64,000 nucleotides of DNA, taken from the NCBI GenBank assembly GCA_964500675.1, contig CAZCNY010000002.1, forward strand, positions 248,001 to 312,000, read 5' to 3'. Position numbers and translations under genes: made by a program. The notes under the pieces were generated by a model. It saw only the letters and a list, made by a program, of their open reading frames with translations. It was not told where the DNA came from and did no database searches. This document shows positions 24,681 to 34,138 of the stretch, piece by piece; positions within the stretch are counted from its first letter, which is position 1; each line of letters opens with the position of its first letter. The DNA comes from CAMLJR01 sp964500675 (lineage in GTDB: Bacteria > Pseudomonadota > Gammaproteobacteria > Pseudomonadales > CAMLJR01).

Positions 24681-25853
24681 CTACGCCACTCTTTCGAGCA
24701 GGTGTGTAACGACTGTTGCGCCGGTGCCGCCGATACTTTGAGTCATCCCTATGCGGCAGTTTTTTACCTGATTCGCACCCGCCTTATCAGTGAGCTGCTG
24801 ATAGGCTTCAATGATTTGATACAACCCGGTTGCGCCTACGGGATGCCCTCTGGCTTTTAGTCCGCCCATCGTTGACAGCGGTAATCTGCCCGATAAGGCG
24901 ATATCACCGTTGACTCCAAACTCAACACCCTTGCCCGGCTCGGCGAAACCGGCTCCCTCCAAACTCAGTACCGCGATGATCGAATACGCATCGTGCAACT
25001 CAAAGAAGTTGATGTCGCTGGGCCGAATCTTCGCTTGTGCGTAAGCTAGCTGACTCGACTTGCCAACTGCGGGTAGCGACACACTTTTCCAGCGATCGCG
25101 GCTGTTGAGTTGATCGGTCGCCACCGCGGATGCGGCGATTCGCACTGCGGGGTAACCGCGTCGCATTGCGCTGAGCGCCACTTCGCGACTGGCCAGCACT
25201 ATCGCGGCGGAACCGTCGCTTACGGGTGGTGCATCGCTTAATTTGATGGGCGCCGTCAGTACGCGCGCCTGCCGGTATTCATCCAGTGTCATGGATTTAT
25301 GCAACATCGCATTCGGGTTGGTATTGGCGTTAGCGTGCGAATTAATCGAGAAATAGCCGAAGTGATCGGCGTTCACTTGGTATTTCTCCATGTAGCACTG
25401 CATTAAACGTGCATTGAGAGAAATGAAAGATTCGCCGTGAGCGCCCTCGGACTCCCAATCGGAGCCGGTGGCCAGCGCTTCGGTGATGCGTTCGCGCGAT
25501 ACGTGGTTCATGACCTCGACGCCCGCTGCGATCACGATATCGTGAAAGCCGCCAGCGATGGCCATGAATCCCAATCGCGATGCGTTGCCGCCAGAGGCGC
25601 AAGCCGCATCGATTGCCAAAGCTTCTACGCCGGCCAAGCCGACATGATCGGCAACGATGGGGCCCAGTTGGGCTTGGTTGGATAACATGCCGGACATCAT
25701 GTTGCCAACGAATAGCGCGCCGATCTGTTCTCGCTCAATGCCAGATGTGGCAATAGCGTCTTCAATCGCACGAGAAGCTAGTTGGACAGGGGTTTGCTGC
25801 GCATTCTTCGCAACTGGTGTCAGTCCTATACCAATGATATACACATCGTTCAT
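24681..25853 (-). CDS. SCP-x-type thiolase
   Basis: Thiolase-fold acyltransferase, 390 residues. The acylated cysteine is in IDAACASGGNASRLG (Cys85), the histidine in FFELHDAYSIIAVL (about 294) and the second motif is GLKARGHPVGATG (about 340). HDAY instead of NEAF places it with the SCP-x/non-specific lipid-transfer thiolases rather than PhaA. It would cleave or form 3-ketoacyl-CoA. The ATG at 25853 (MNDVYIIGIG, AGGA upstream) is preferred over an upstream frame extension. It follows the SDR gene by 60 bases on the same strand. Confidence 0.9.
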   Translation of the reverse strand: MNDVYIIGIGLTPVAKNAQQTPVQLASRAIEDAIATSGIEREQIGALFVGNMMSGMLSNQAQLGPIVADHVGLAGVEALAIDAACASGGNASRLGFMAIAGGFHDIVIAAGVEVMNHVSRERITEALATGSDWESEGAHGESFISLNARLMQCYMEKYQVNADHFGYFSINSHANANTNPNAMLHKSMTLDEYRQARVLTAPIKLSDAPPVSDGSAAIVLASREVALSAMRRGYPAVRIAASAVATDQLNSRDRWKSVSLPAVGKSSQLAYAQAKIRPSDINFFELHDAYSIIAVLSLEGAGFAEPGKGVEFGVNGDIALSGRLPLSTMGGLKARGHPVGATGLYQIIEAYQQLTDKAGANQVKNCRIGMTQSIGGTGATVVTHLLERVA

Positions 25854-25913
25854 GGCTTTCGTCCTACTCAGTTGATTCCGTGAATTAGCTCGCTCCATGA
25901 ATTAAATTGGAGG

Positions 25914-26636
25914 TTATTGCAAGTACTGCCCACCATTAATCGATAACGTCGAGCCCGTGATAAAACCGGCATCTTCCGCAGCAAGAAACAGAACGCCGCG
26001 CGCAACTTCTTCAATCGTTCCCACTCTGCCAATGGGTATTTTCGCGAGGATTTTTTCTTTTACTTTATCAGGCACTGCTTCAAACATTTCCGTATTTACA
26101 TAGCCGGGGGCGATGGCGTTTACGGTAACGCCGTACTTCGCGCCCTCAAGCGCCAGTGTTTTTGTAAATCCAATGATTCCCGCTTTTGATGCCGTGTAAT
26201 TAGCTTGTCCATACTGCCCGCAAAGGCCGTTCATCGAACTCATATTGATGATGCGCCCATAACCGGTTTTGATCATCTCGGGGAAAACGATTCGACACAT
26301 GTTGAAAAGCCCGCCGAGATTGATATCGATAACCTCTTTCCAATCGTCCAGTGAGCAATTTCTGAAAGCGTTATCGCGAGTAATGCCGGCGTTATTAACG
26401 AGCACGGAAATGTCGCCTATCGCTTGCTTGATTTTTTCAATCGCGACACCGCATTGTTCAAAATCGCTCACATCAAATTTGATGCACTTGATGCCGGTTT
26501 CTTCCGTAAATTGCGCGGCTTTTTGATCGTTAGCAACATACGCTGCCACGACGTCGTATCCCGCCGCCTTGAGCGCTACAGAAATGCCTTTGCCAATACC
26601 TCTGATACCACCGGTAACCAAAGCGAGTCGAGTCAT
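25914..26636 (-). CDS. Acetoacetyl-CoA reductase-like SDR
   Basis: Short-chain dehydrogenase, 240 residues. The cofactor motif is TGGIRGIG (8-15), NNAG at 81-84, the catalytic Ser134, Tyr147 and Lys151 (SSMNGLCGQYGQANYTASK), and INGGQYLQ at the C-terminus. Start and spacing match PhaB, the NADPH acetoacetyl-CoA reductase of PHB synthesis, and FQNxxR/MNGL-type segments (INMSSMNGLCGQYGQANY) favour PhaB over FabG. First gene of a two-gene minus-strand unit with the thiolase. Together with phaZ it suggests PHB metabolism; no phaC is in the window. Confidence 0.85.
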   Translation of the reverse strand: MTRLALVTGGIRGIGKGISVALKAAGYDVVAAYVANDQKAAQFTEETGIKCIKFDVSDFEQCGVAIEKIKQAIGDISVLVNNAGITRDNAFRNCSLDDWKEVIDINLGGLFNMCRIVFPEMIKTGYGRIINMSSMNGLCGQYGQANYTASKAGIIGFTKTLALEGAKYGVTVNAIAPGYVNTEMFEAVPDKVKEKILAKIPIGRVGTIEEVARGVLFLAAEDAGFITGSTLSINGGQYLQ

Positions 26637-27177
26637 TGCATCCTCCTGAGATCGATATTCGTGTTGATGATCAAGTTACATGTCTTCCGCGTTGACATAA
26701 CGGGCGTTACTCGCAAATGCAAACTGGTTCGCGCGATTGTTTACCCGATCCGCTGTTACCGTAAGGAGCAAATATCAAGCCACAATGCGCGCGCGTTAGT
26801 TCACAATAATGCATGCGAACTGTTACAAAAAATCTATTGTGCCAGGCAACAGTATATTCGGCTCTGATGGGATTAGTTATTCTGAGTAACTATTGCAGAG
26901 TCCCCGCAATTTCGCGCTTCGTAATTACTGCGCTGCTTTTCCGAAGTGCAAAAACAGGGGGCGATGAACCAAATTGGGCGCGCTTTAAGCCATCAAAAAG
27001 CGCCACTACCGGTCCGATTGCCCCATAAGACAGCGGCATATCGCGATGGTTGCAAAAGTAAGTGCGTTCGGTGTCCCTATTCTGCGCGCTATTGATAAAT
27101 GACGAGAAGGATCTTTCCATGCGAATAATCACAGATTGATTGTCCCGGGTTGTCGGATTGGGTAATGACGATGTAAT
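26637..27177. other. 541-base gap without a recognised gene
   Basis: The gap lies between the SDR and glucokinase genes, both on the minus strand. Its left part must carry the SDR promoter; an AT-richer segment spans about 26680-26900. On the minus strand a frame from 26890 to 27120 is open (see the separate entry). No RNA gene, IS end or strong hairpin was found. Confidence 0.5.
26890..27120 (-). CDS. Possible small protein, unrecognised
   Basis: A 76-codon frame starting MERSFSSFINSAQNRDTERT and ending KSSAVITKREIAGTLQ; a GTG four codons upstream (27132) is an alternative start. Codon use (CGC, GCG, CTG) looks like that of the host, which favours a real gene, but no Shine-Dalgarno is evident and I know no family for it. 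It has no membrane segment. The frame on the other strand (26813-27028) is less host-like. Confidence 0.25.
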   Translation of the reverse strand: MERSFSSFINSAQNRDTERTYFCNHRDMPLSYGAIGPVVALFDGLKRAQFGSSPPVFALRKSSAVITKREIAGTLQ

Positions 27178-28143
27178 TCAGGCGTTGTGTAATTCTGCTG
27201 TTCGCGCGGCGACACCGAACAAGCCGGGATTATCCTCGGTGATCACGTAGACCGGAATAGATTTCAGCAGCGGTCGCATCGTGTCGCTGCATTCGAAGCG
27301 CTGCCGAAATCCGCTGGCGCGCAAAAACGGGATAAAACGTTTGACGATGCCGCCCGCGATGTAAACGCCGCCTTGCGCGAGCGCATCGAGCGTTTGATCG
27401 CGCGCTGCGGTGCCGAGAAATTCGCAAAACATATTCAATGCGGCGACACAGCGAGAATCGCCGCCGGCAGTGGCGCGCGTCTGAATCTCCGCCGGGCTCA
27501 GTGCTTCAGTGTCGATGCCGTCTATTTCACAAAGCCCGCGATAGATACGTTCGAGCCCAGGTCCTGACAACAATTGTTCGCGTGTAATTTGCAAATGTTG
27601 CCGTAGCAGCCAGGCGCACAAAGCGAATTCGCGCTCGGTCGATGGCGCTATCGATACATGGCCGCCTTCGCTCGGCTGCGCAATAAATGTTTTTCCGCAG
27701 CGAACGACGCGTGCCGCGCCATAACCAGTGCCGGGACCGATGGCGACTTTCGGCTCGTCCGGCACCGGTTCAGCGCCGCCGATTTGCTGCAAATGCTCAG
27801 CGCGCAGATAGGGCAACGCTAACGCAATGGCCTCGAAGTCGTTGATGATTTCGAGCGCCGTTAAATTCAAATCGGTGCGGGTTTTCTCAATCGAAAAATG
27901 CCAGGCGTTGTTGGTCAGCTTGACTGCGTCGCCAGTGACGGGTCCTGCGATAGCGAGGCAGGCAATTGTGATCTCGGTCCCCTGCTCGCGCAGATAGTCG
28001 CGAACGGCGTCAGTCAATGTCGCGTAGGTAGAGTCAGCGTAGGTTGCGATTGATCCGTGCAGCAATTCGCCGTCGCGGGCCAGGGCGAGGCGACAGTTGG
28101 TACCGCCGATGTCGCCGACTAGCGTTGTCATGTTTGAATGCAT
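27178..28143 (-). CDS. glk: Glucokinase
   Basis: ATP-dependent phosphorylation of glucose to glucose 6-phosphate. 321 residues, the standard length. LVGDIGGTNCRLALA is the phosphate-binding motif near the N-terminus, INDFEAIALALPYL carries the catalytic Asp, and GPGTGYGAARVV, PSEGGHVSIAP and GGVYIAGGIVKRF are Glk-family segments. ATG at 28143 has GAGATCGGCG upstream; ATG at 28131 (MTTLVGDIGG) is also possible. It stands alone, followed by the 541-base gap. Confidence 0.94.
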   Translation of the reverse strand: MHSNMTTLVGDIGGTNCRLALARDGELLHGSIATYADSTYATLTDAVRDYLREQGTEITIACLAIAGPVTGDAVKLTNNAWHFSIEKTRTDLNLTALEIINDFEAIALALPYLRAEHLQQIGGAEPVPDEPKVAIGPGTGYGAARVVRCGKTFIAQPSEGGHVSIAPSTEREFALCAWLLRQHLQITREQLLSGPGLERIYRGLCEIDGIDTEALSPAEIQTRATAGGDSRCVAALNMFCEFLGTAARDQTLDALAQGGVYIAGGIVKRFIPFLRASGFRQRFECSDTMRPLLKSIPVYVITEDNPGLFGVAARTAELHNA

Positions 28144-28225
28144 TGTCGCCGATCTCTAATTGCGCTGTTTATCAGCACGCGCTGGCCGTCCGTGTCGAGC
28201 TGAATAAAAACGTAATAAATAAATG

Positions 28226-29005
28226 TCATTCAAGTTTTTTGCCGAGGCAGCGTTGATAAGCGCGCACGGCGTTGGCTAAGCCGAGTTCGATGGCATCGAC
28301 GGTAAACGCGTGACCGATCGACACTTCAAGCAATTGCGGCACGGTGGCAAAGTGCGCGAGATTGTGCAGATTCAAATCGTGCCCCGCGTTTAGTCCGATA
28401 CCGAACTCCGCGGCCGCTTCCGCGGCGCGATAAAAGCGTTGAAACACGCGATCGAAATTTTCGCTGGATGCAAATGCGTGTGCATAAGGGCCTGTGTAAA
28501 GCTCGATGCGATCGGCACCGATTTGCCTGGCCAGCGCGATCTGTGCGGGGTCGGGGTCCATAAATAAACTGACGCGAATTCCCCATTGTCGCAGTTGCGC
28601 GATGACCGGCGCGAGCCGATCGCCGTCGCTGCGCAAATCGAAACCGTGATCCGAGGTCAGTTGTGCATCGCTGTCGGGTACCAGTGTGCATTGCGCCGGT
28701 TTGATTGCGCGTGCGATCTCGAGAAAACCCGGATAATCGCTGACGCCGCGGCGCGAGCTGCGCAGCGGACCCGCAAACGGATTGCCCTCGATATTGAATT
28801 CGACGCTAAGCAGGTTTGCGAGTGCGAAACAATCATCGACGCGAATGTGGCGCTGATCGGGCCGTGGGTGCACCGTGATACCATCGGCGCCGGCATCGAT
28901 GCACATTTGCGCGTGTGTTGTCACGCTGGGATAGTCGGTGTCGCGCGAATTGCGCAACAGTGCAATTTTGTTGAGATTGATGCTGAGCGCAGTTTTCTTC
29001 GTCAT
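28226..29005 (-). CDS. pdxJ: Pyridoxine 5'-phosphate synthase
   Basis: Condenses deoxyxylulose 5-phosphate with 3-amino-2-oxopropyl phosphate in vitamin B6 synthesis. 259 residues, a little longer than the 243 of E. coli. LSINLNKIALLRNSRDTDYPSV, DAGADGITVHPRPDQRHIR, EFNIEGNP, CTLVPDS and GLNAGHDLNLHNL carry the known phosphate and substrate residues. Usually pdxJ sits in the rnc-era-recO-pdxJ-acpS cluster; here it is isolated, ten bases from an SH3-domain gene and upstream of glk. The NKIALLRN form of the N-terminus is that of the stand-alone variant. Confidence 0.94.
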   Translation of the reverse strand: MTKKTALSINLNKIALLRNSRDTDYPSVTTHAQMCIDAGADGITVHPRPDQRHIRVDDCFALANLLSVEFNIEGNPFAGPLRSSRRGVSDYPGFLEIARAIKPAQCTLVPDSDAQLTSDHGFDLRSDGDRLAPVIAQLRQWGIRVSLFMDPDPAQIALARQIGADRIELYTGPYAHAFASSENFDRVFQRFYRAAEAAAEFGIGLNAGHDLNLHNLAHFATVPQLLEVSIGHAFTVDAIELGLANAVRAYQRCLGKKLE

Positions 29006-29015
29006 GGTATTGGCA

Positions 29016-29693
29016 TTAAACCCATTCCGAGCGCTTTTTCGGTTTCAGGCGCGGCAGTAGAACCGTCAGCAGTGCACCTCCGATCACGGCGAGGGCGCCC
29101 TCGCGAAACAAACTGTAATTTTGCGCGTGCTGCAATTCTGTCAGCGCTTTATTGGTGGTGGCGACTTGTGCCAGCAGTTCGGTGTTATTTTTCTTTAAGT
29201 CAATATTGTCTTGCGCCAACTGCGTTGCATGGCTGGGAGCCTGTTGCAGTGTTTGCAGTTCCTGTTGCAGCCGCGCATTGTCGCCGCGCAATTGCGTCAG
29301 CTGCTGCGCAGCGAGCTTTTGATCGGCAGGAATATTCGCTTGCTCCTGTTCCAACCGCGTGTTGGTCTTGCGCAACTCGTCGAGTTCTGCGTTGGCTTTG
29401 TCCAGTTGCATGCGCGCCGTCGGCTCCGCGATCAGATAACTCGAAGCGATCCAGCCTTCGACGCCATCGCTGGTGCGTACGCGCGTGAAGCCGCTGCCCG
29501 GGTCGCTTTGTACAATAGTCAGCGGCGTGCCGCTCTTCACGCCGGAATACACAATCGCGCTTTCAGCGTTCTGACTTTGGTGCAGCGGAATCGTGATCCA
29601 GTCGCGCACGTAGCGTACTTGATCTTCGGCGTGCAGCGCGTTGGCAAATGGCAGCAGGGAACAATATAACGCGGTTCGCAGCAATCGTTTCAA
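29016..29693 (-). CDS. SH3-domain envelope protein (TIGR04211 type)
   Basis: A 225-residue exported protein. Signal peptide MKRLLRTALYCSLLPFANALHA; bacterial SH3 domain at about 25-95 (WITIPLHQSQNAESAIVYSG, GTPLTIVQSDPGSGFTRVR, DGVEGWIASSYL); coiled coil at about 100-190 rich in Q, L, E; a single C-terminal membrane segment (EGALAVIGGALLTVLLPRL) and a basic tail. This matches the YgiM/TIGR04211 family of unknown function in the periplasm. The TTG at 29693 with AGAGGTGACCCA upstream is chosen; the open frame runs on to 29891 but without leader features. Confidence 0.88.
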   Translation of the reverse strand: MKRLLRTALYCSLLPFANALHAEDQVRYVRDWITIPLHQSQNAESAIVYSGVKSGTPLTIVQSDPGSGFTRVRTSDGVEGWIASSYLIAEPTARMQLDKANAELDELRKTNTRLEQEQANIPADQKLAAQQLTQLRGDNARLQQELQTLQQAPSHATQLAQDNIDLKKNNTELLAQVATTNKALTELQHAQNYSLFREGALAVIGGALLTVLLPRLKPKKRSEWV

Positions 29694-29977
29694 TGGGTCA
29701 CCTCTCTGTGTGGGCTTCTTTGTCGATATCGGTTTTTCGCGCCGGGCAAGTTGATTTTCGCACCGGGCAAGCATGAGCCATGCGTGCCGGATAGCACTCG
29801 GTGTGCTCCTTGCTCCGGCCCCGCCTATTAAAAGACGAATCGAGAACGGCAACAACCGTCGTGAGCCAACGATTGGTCGCTCTCTCGCCATTAGTCGAAA
29901 GTTTTACGCAAAAATGCCGACTTGCGCAAAATTCTCTTACACTGAATAAGATCGTCCTCCCTGTGGGGGTCCTAATA

Positions 29978-32900
29978 ATGCTAAATGAATCCAACGCGAT
30001 GGATGCGCGAGCCCAGCATCCGCTCGTTGAAGCATACCTTGCATTGATGCGCGACAGCCGGCTTTGGTCGGGTTCGCTTGATGACGCGCTGCGCATGGTG
30101 CTTGCGACGGTTAATGCCGCCCTGAGGACTCAGCGTACTTGGTTGTGGTCGTTTACCCCGGACCACGAACGACTGACACTGGTGTTGGGGTATGAAGCCG
30201 CCGATCAAAGCTTTACGCACGGCGCGGAACTTCATTGCGCGCAATTTCCGGAATATTTTCGTCGATTCGAATCACTGTATGTCGAAGCTATTGCGGATAT
30301 TCGGCGCGACTCCAGTTTTCGCGAATTTATCGCGCAGGGCTTGGTGAGTCCCGATATCAAGGCGCTATTAAATAGCGCGGTGCATGTCGCGAGCAAAAGT
30401 TGGGGCATGCTGGTGGCCTCAGACTATGTGGCCGCGCGTATTTGGTCCGCGCCCGAGCATTGGTTTATCGCCTCGATTGCCGATTTGATCGCGCAGCTAA
30501 TTACTTATGCCGAGGTCCGCCGCAATGAGCATTGGTTGCGCTTTGTCGCCGACACGTTGCCGATCGGCATCCTTAAATACGATCTTGAGGCCAGTTGTGT
30601 CTACGCCAATCCGTATTGGCTGAATTTAACCGGCACCGATGCTGCGGCTAATCGCGGCGACGGTTGGATGCGCAGCCTACATCCCGGCGATCGCGATACC
30701 GTGCTCGACATTATGCGCACGGCGGCGATGAGCGGGGAGCGCGGCGATGCCGAGCTGCGCATACTCGCGCGCAACCAAACGCATTGGGTCGCCGGCTCGT
30801 GGGTGTGCGAGCGCAACGTCGAGGGTTTGCCAGTCGCGATACTCGGCACGTTTGCCGATGTCACTTACGAGCGTAAGTTGCGCGAAAACGAAAGGCGCTA
30901 TCGCACATTGTTCGATAATTCCAACGATGCGGTTCTTATCGGGCGGGGCAGGTATGCGGTTGATTGCAATGCCCGCGCGCTGGAAATGTTCGCATGCGCG
31001 CGCGAGCAAATTATTGGCGAGACACCGGGTCGCTTTTCGCCGCCATCGCAGCCCGATGGCCGTTCTTCTTCTGAATTTGTCGAAAAAATAGCGGCGGCCG
31101 AGCGCGGTCAGCGGCAGGTTTTCGAGTGGCAGTACATGCGGCTCGACGGCACCCTATTTCCCGCAGAGGTGGCGCTTTCCTACATAACGATCAATGAAGA
31201 ACCGCATCTGCTCGCGGCGATACGCGATATCGGTCAGCGCAGAGCTGCCGAAGATGCGCTCAGACAGAGCAACGAACGTCTGCATCGTATCAATAGCATC
31301 GCCGCGCGCTTGTACGGGTTACGCGACGTTGAAGCGGTAGCGCGCGCCAGCGTGCAAATTCTTTCCGAGCACGGATCGGCGCCACTCGCGCGATTTTTTG
31401 TCTACGATGCCGCGACGCATATTGCCACCTTGGTCGCGCAGCGCGATGGTCTCGGTCTCGTGCTGGGGCCAGCCGGGAGTCTCACGCAATGGACTTTGTA
31501 TGCCGATATCGAGACCGAATACGAGGCCGACATCGCGATACTGAACGATCTCGATCTGCTGCCGACAACTACCGTCATGCGCGAGGCGATGCGCGAGCGC
31601 GGAACGCGATCGATTGTCTGCATTTGGTTGCGCGGTGAAGTCGATCGCATCGGCCTCATCGTGCTTGAATACCGCGAAGTCATCGCGTTGGAGCCCGCGC
31701 AACGCGATGATCTGGTCGCGATCGGCAATGCGGTGTCGATGGCGCTGTCGAATGTTTTATTTATTGCGCGCATCGAGCAGCAGGCGACGCACGATACGCT
31801 GACGGGGCTGCCGAACCGCGAATTGTTGCGGCGCGAATTGCAAACTCTCGACACGGAGCCTGCGCGTGCGAGCGGTCTTATGCTGCTCGATTTGGATCGT
31901 TTTAAAGAGGTCAACGATACGCTCGGCCATCATGTTGGCGATCAACTGTTGGTGAGCTTGGCGCAACGTTTGTCGAACGGACTGCAAGAAAAAAATGCGT
32001 TGCTGTGTCGCCTCGGCGGCGATGAGTTTGCCATTTTAATGCGCGACGCGACACCGTTGCGATTAAAAGAAGCGGCCGAGGGCTTGCTTGAATTGCTGCG
32101 GCAGCAATTTATCGTCGATGACATTATTCTCGAAATTGGCGGCTCTATCGGTATTGCATTATTTCCGCAACAGAGTGCGAGCGGCGTTGGATTATTGCGC
32201 TTGGCCGATGTCGCGATGTATCAGGCCAAGCGCAATGGCAGCGGTTGGGCGCTATATGATCGAGAATTCGATTCGTATACGCCGGAACGGCTGGCGTTGA
32301 TGCAAGAGTTGCGCAGCGCGATCGCGAATAGAGAATTGGTTTTGCACTATCAGCCGCGACTGAATTTACGCACGGGTAGTGTCGATGGTTTTGAAGCGCT
32401 GGTGCGCTGGCAGCATCAACAACACGGCTTGCTGGCACCGGGGGTGTTTTTACCGTTCGCGGAAGTGAGCGATGTGATTCATGCCTTGACCATCGATGTG
32501 TTGGAGCGAGCCTTGTTGCAGCAACGCGATTGGCTGCGACGCGGTCTGCGCTATTCGATAGCGGTGAATTTATCGGCGCGTAACTTGATCAATGAGCAGT
32601 GTTTTATTCAGCTTCGACAGATGATGGAAAAATATCACAGCGATGCGAGTTTATTAGAGTTTGAGATCACCGAGACCGCGTTAATGCAAGATCCGGTCGG
32701 TGCCGCCAAGTTGCTCGCCAGCCTTGCCGAGCTCGGTATTAAATTTTCGATCGACGATTTTGGCACCGGTTATTCGTCGCTGGCTTATTTACATCAGCTG
32801 CCGATTCATGCGCTCAAAATTGATCGCACGTTTGTCGGCGAAATGGTGCGCAATGAGCACGATGCGATGATCGTGAAGTCCACCATCGCATTGGCGCATA

Positions 32901-33064
32901 ATTTAAATCTCGATGTGATTGCCGAGGGTGTCGAAGACGAGGCGACGCTTGCGCTGTTGCGCAGTATGAACTGCGATCAAGTGCAGGGTTATTTCGTCAG
33001 CAGGCCACAACCTGCCGAGGTGATCGAGCAGTGGCTCGGCAAAGCGGCGTGGCCGCGTGCGTGA
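29978..33064 (+). CDS. GAF-PAS-GGDEF-EAL cyclic-di-GMP enzyme
   Basis: A 1028-residue signalling protein. An N-terminal GAF-like region (about 20-180), two PAS domains (about 195-310 and 320-440; WVAGSWVCERNVEGLPVAI, RYRTLFDNSNDAVLIG), a second GAF (about 450-610), then GGDEF (CRLGGDEFAIL) and EAL. The EAL part keeps all catalytic residues: FEALVRW, NLSARN, EITET, DDFGTGYSS, LKIDRTFV, EGVED and QGYFVSRP. The RxxD inhibitory site five residues before GGDEF is missing. No transmembrane segment, so cytoplasmic. The net activity is probably phosphodiesterase, but both may work. The ATG at 29978 has GGGGGT upstream. Confidence 0.92.
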   Translation: MLNESNAMDARAQHPLVEAYLALMRDSRLWSGSLDDALRMVLATVNAALRTQRTWLWSFTPDHERLTLVLGYEAADQSFTHGAELHCAQFPEYFRRFESLYVEAIADIRRDSSFREFIAQGLVSPDIKALLNSAVHVASKSWGMLVASDYVAARIWSAPEHWFIASIADLIAQLITYAEVRRNEHWLRFVADTLPIGILKYDLEASCVYANPYWLNLTGTDAAANRGDGWMRSLHPGDRDTVLDIMRTAAMSGERGDAELRILARNQTHWVAGSWVCERNVEGLPVAILGTFADVTYERKLRENERRYRTLFDNSNDAVLIGRGRYAVDCNARALEMFACAREQIIGETPGRFSPPSQPDGRSSSEFVEKIAAAERGQRQVFEWQYMRLDGTLFPAEVALSYITINEEPHLLAAIRDIGQRRAAEDALRQSNERLHRINSIAARLYGLRDVEAVARASVQILSEHGSAPLARFFVYDAATHIATLVAQRDGLGLVLGPAGSLTQWTLYADIETEYEADIAILNDLDLLPTTTVMREAMRERGTRSIVCIWLRGEVDRIGLIVLEYREVIALEPAQRDDLVAIGNAVSMALSNVLFIARIEQQATHDTLTGLPNRELLRRELQTLDTEPARASGLMLLDLDRFKEVNDTLGHHVGDQLLVSLAQRLSNGLQEKNALLCRLGGDEFAILMRDATPLRLKEAAEGLLELLRQQFIVDDIILEIGGSIGIALFPQQSASGVGLLRLADVAMYQAKRNGSGWALYDREFDSYTPERLALMQELRSAIANRELVLHYQPRLNLRTGSVDGFEALVRWQHQQHGLLAPGVFLPFAEVSDVIHALTIDVLERALLQQRDWLRRGLRYSIAVNLSARNLINEQCFIQLRQMMEKYHSDASLLEFEITETALMQDPVGAAKLLASLAELGIKFSIDDFGTGYSSLAYLHQLPIHALKIDRTFVGEMVRNEHDAMIVKSTIALAHNLNLDVIAEGVEDEATLALLRSMNCDQVQGYFVSRPQPAEVIEQWLGKAAWPRA

Positions 33065-33098
33065 CGCAATGTCGCGACTGTATTGATTGTCGGCTCGG

Positions 33099-33398
33099 CT
33101 ACGGCAATACGCGTTTGAATGGCTTGACGATAACGCGGGCATAGACACCGGCTTTGAGGTAGGGGTCGGCATCGGCCCAGCGCTGTGCGGCATCGAGGCT
33201 TTCAAATTCCGCAATCACCAAACTGCCGCTAAAGCCGGCTTCGCTGGGGTCTTCGCAGTCGATTTTCGGATGCGGGCCTGCAACGAATAATCGACCCTGT
33301 TGTTTGAGCTCTTCGAGACGAGCGAGATGATCGGGGCGCACGCTTTTGCGTTTGGCGAGACTGTCGTTAACATCTTCGCTGATAATCGCATACAACAT
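33099..33398 (-). CDS. YciI-family protein
   Basis: A 99-residue ferredoxin-like alpha+beta protein. MLYAIISEDVNDSLAKRKSVRPDHLARLEELKQQGRLFVAGPHP and ADADPYLKAGVYARVIVKPFKRVLP give the YciI His and Asp pair (RPDHL and DPY). Members are putative dehydrochlorinase-like or scavenging enzymes without a known reaction. It follows the VC0807-like membrane gene on the same strand, with a 38-base gap, as in related genomes. Confidence 0.92.
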   Translation of the reverse strand: MLYAIISEDVNDSLAKRKSVRPDHLARLEELKQQGRLFVAGPHPKIDCEDPSEAGFSGSLVIAEFESLDAAQRWADADPYLKAGVYARVIVKPFKRVLP

Positions 33399-33436
33399 TT
33401 ATTCGGTTGTCCTGCTTTTGTTCGGTTTTTCTGTCT

Positions 33437-34138
33437 TCAGTTTTCCTGCACGATTTCGTCGAGCGTAAGCTGCGTCAGTTTTTGAATATTGTTCAACAAA
33501 TAATACAGCGTTCCGGCCAGTACGAGCGTGCACGGCAGTGCGATCACGGGGAAACTCAACGCCGTCATTTTGCCGAGCTCCTGTGCCAGTTCGGTACTGC
33601 CGGGCGGGCTGACTAAAATTATTTTGGCGAGTGTGTAATTCAATACCGCCGAGAGAAAAAAGGAACCCGCGACGAGATACGAGGCCACGGCCAGATGGCG
33701 CTCGAATTCCGCCGTCGCATTGTGCTCGTGCAACGCAGCGCTGACCTTTTCGATTTGCAGAATCTGGTCGTTGTAGAGAAATGTGCGCACGAGCGGGTAG
33801 CGCGTATAAATCGAAAGCAGCGTGGCGAGACCGAGCAATCCGGGAACGGCGGCGTCTTTTATGGCGATGTAATGAGGCGGCAATTTGAGCAGGCTCATAC
33901 TGCCGGTTAGAATGACGCTGATTACGCCGAGAATTGAAAAGAAATTCGGTTTATGCGCGTAAAGATAATCGCGCACACCGTAAATGATGGGGAATGCCAG
34001 CGCAACGATGACGCTGTACACCGGGCCGAGAAAATTGTCGCCGCTGAGTTTCGACAAAATGATCGTCGGAATGATGATGTTAAAACCGAGGTTGGCGAGC
34101 AGGCTGTGTTTCTTGGGTTGAGCAACGGTATCCGACAT
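33437..34138 (-). CDS. VC0807-like multi-pass membrane protein
   Basis: A 233-residue inner-membrane protein with about six hydrophobic segments (LGFNIIIPTIILSKL, VYSVIVALAFPIIYGVRDYL, FFSILGVISVILTG, VPGLLGLATLLSIYTRYPL, YLVAGSFFLSAVLNYTLAKI, FPVIALPCTLVLAGTLYYLL). It resembles the VC0807 family, of unknown function. It stands in the place where the septation protein YciB usually lies, next to yciI and divergent from the PHP-domain gene. ATG at 34138. Confidence 0.75.
   Translation of the reverse strand: MSDTVAQPKKHSLLANLGFNIIIPTIILSKLSGDNFLGPVYSVIVALAFPIIYGVRDYLYAHKPNFFSILGVISVILTGSMSLLKLPPHYIAIKDAAVPGLLGLATLLSIYTRYPLVRTFLYNDQILQIEKVSAALHEHNATAEFERHLAVASYLVAGSFFLSAVLNYTLAKIILVSPPGSTELAQELGKMTALSFPVIALPCTLVLAGTLYYLLNNIQKLTQLTLDEIVQEN

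Noticed and set aside
28144..28225. Promoter or attenuator between glk and pdxJ
   Set aside because: No convincing -35/-10 pair or hairpin could be read on the minus strand.
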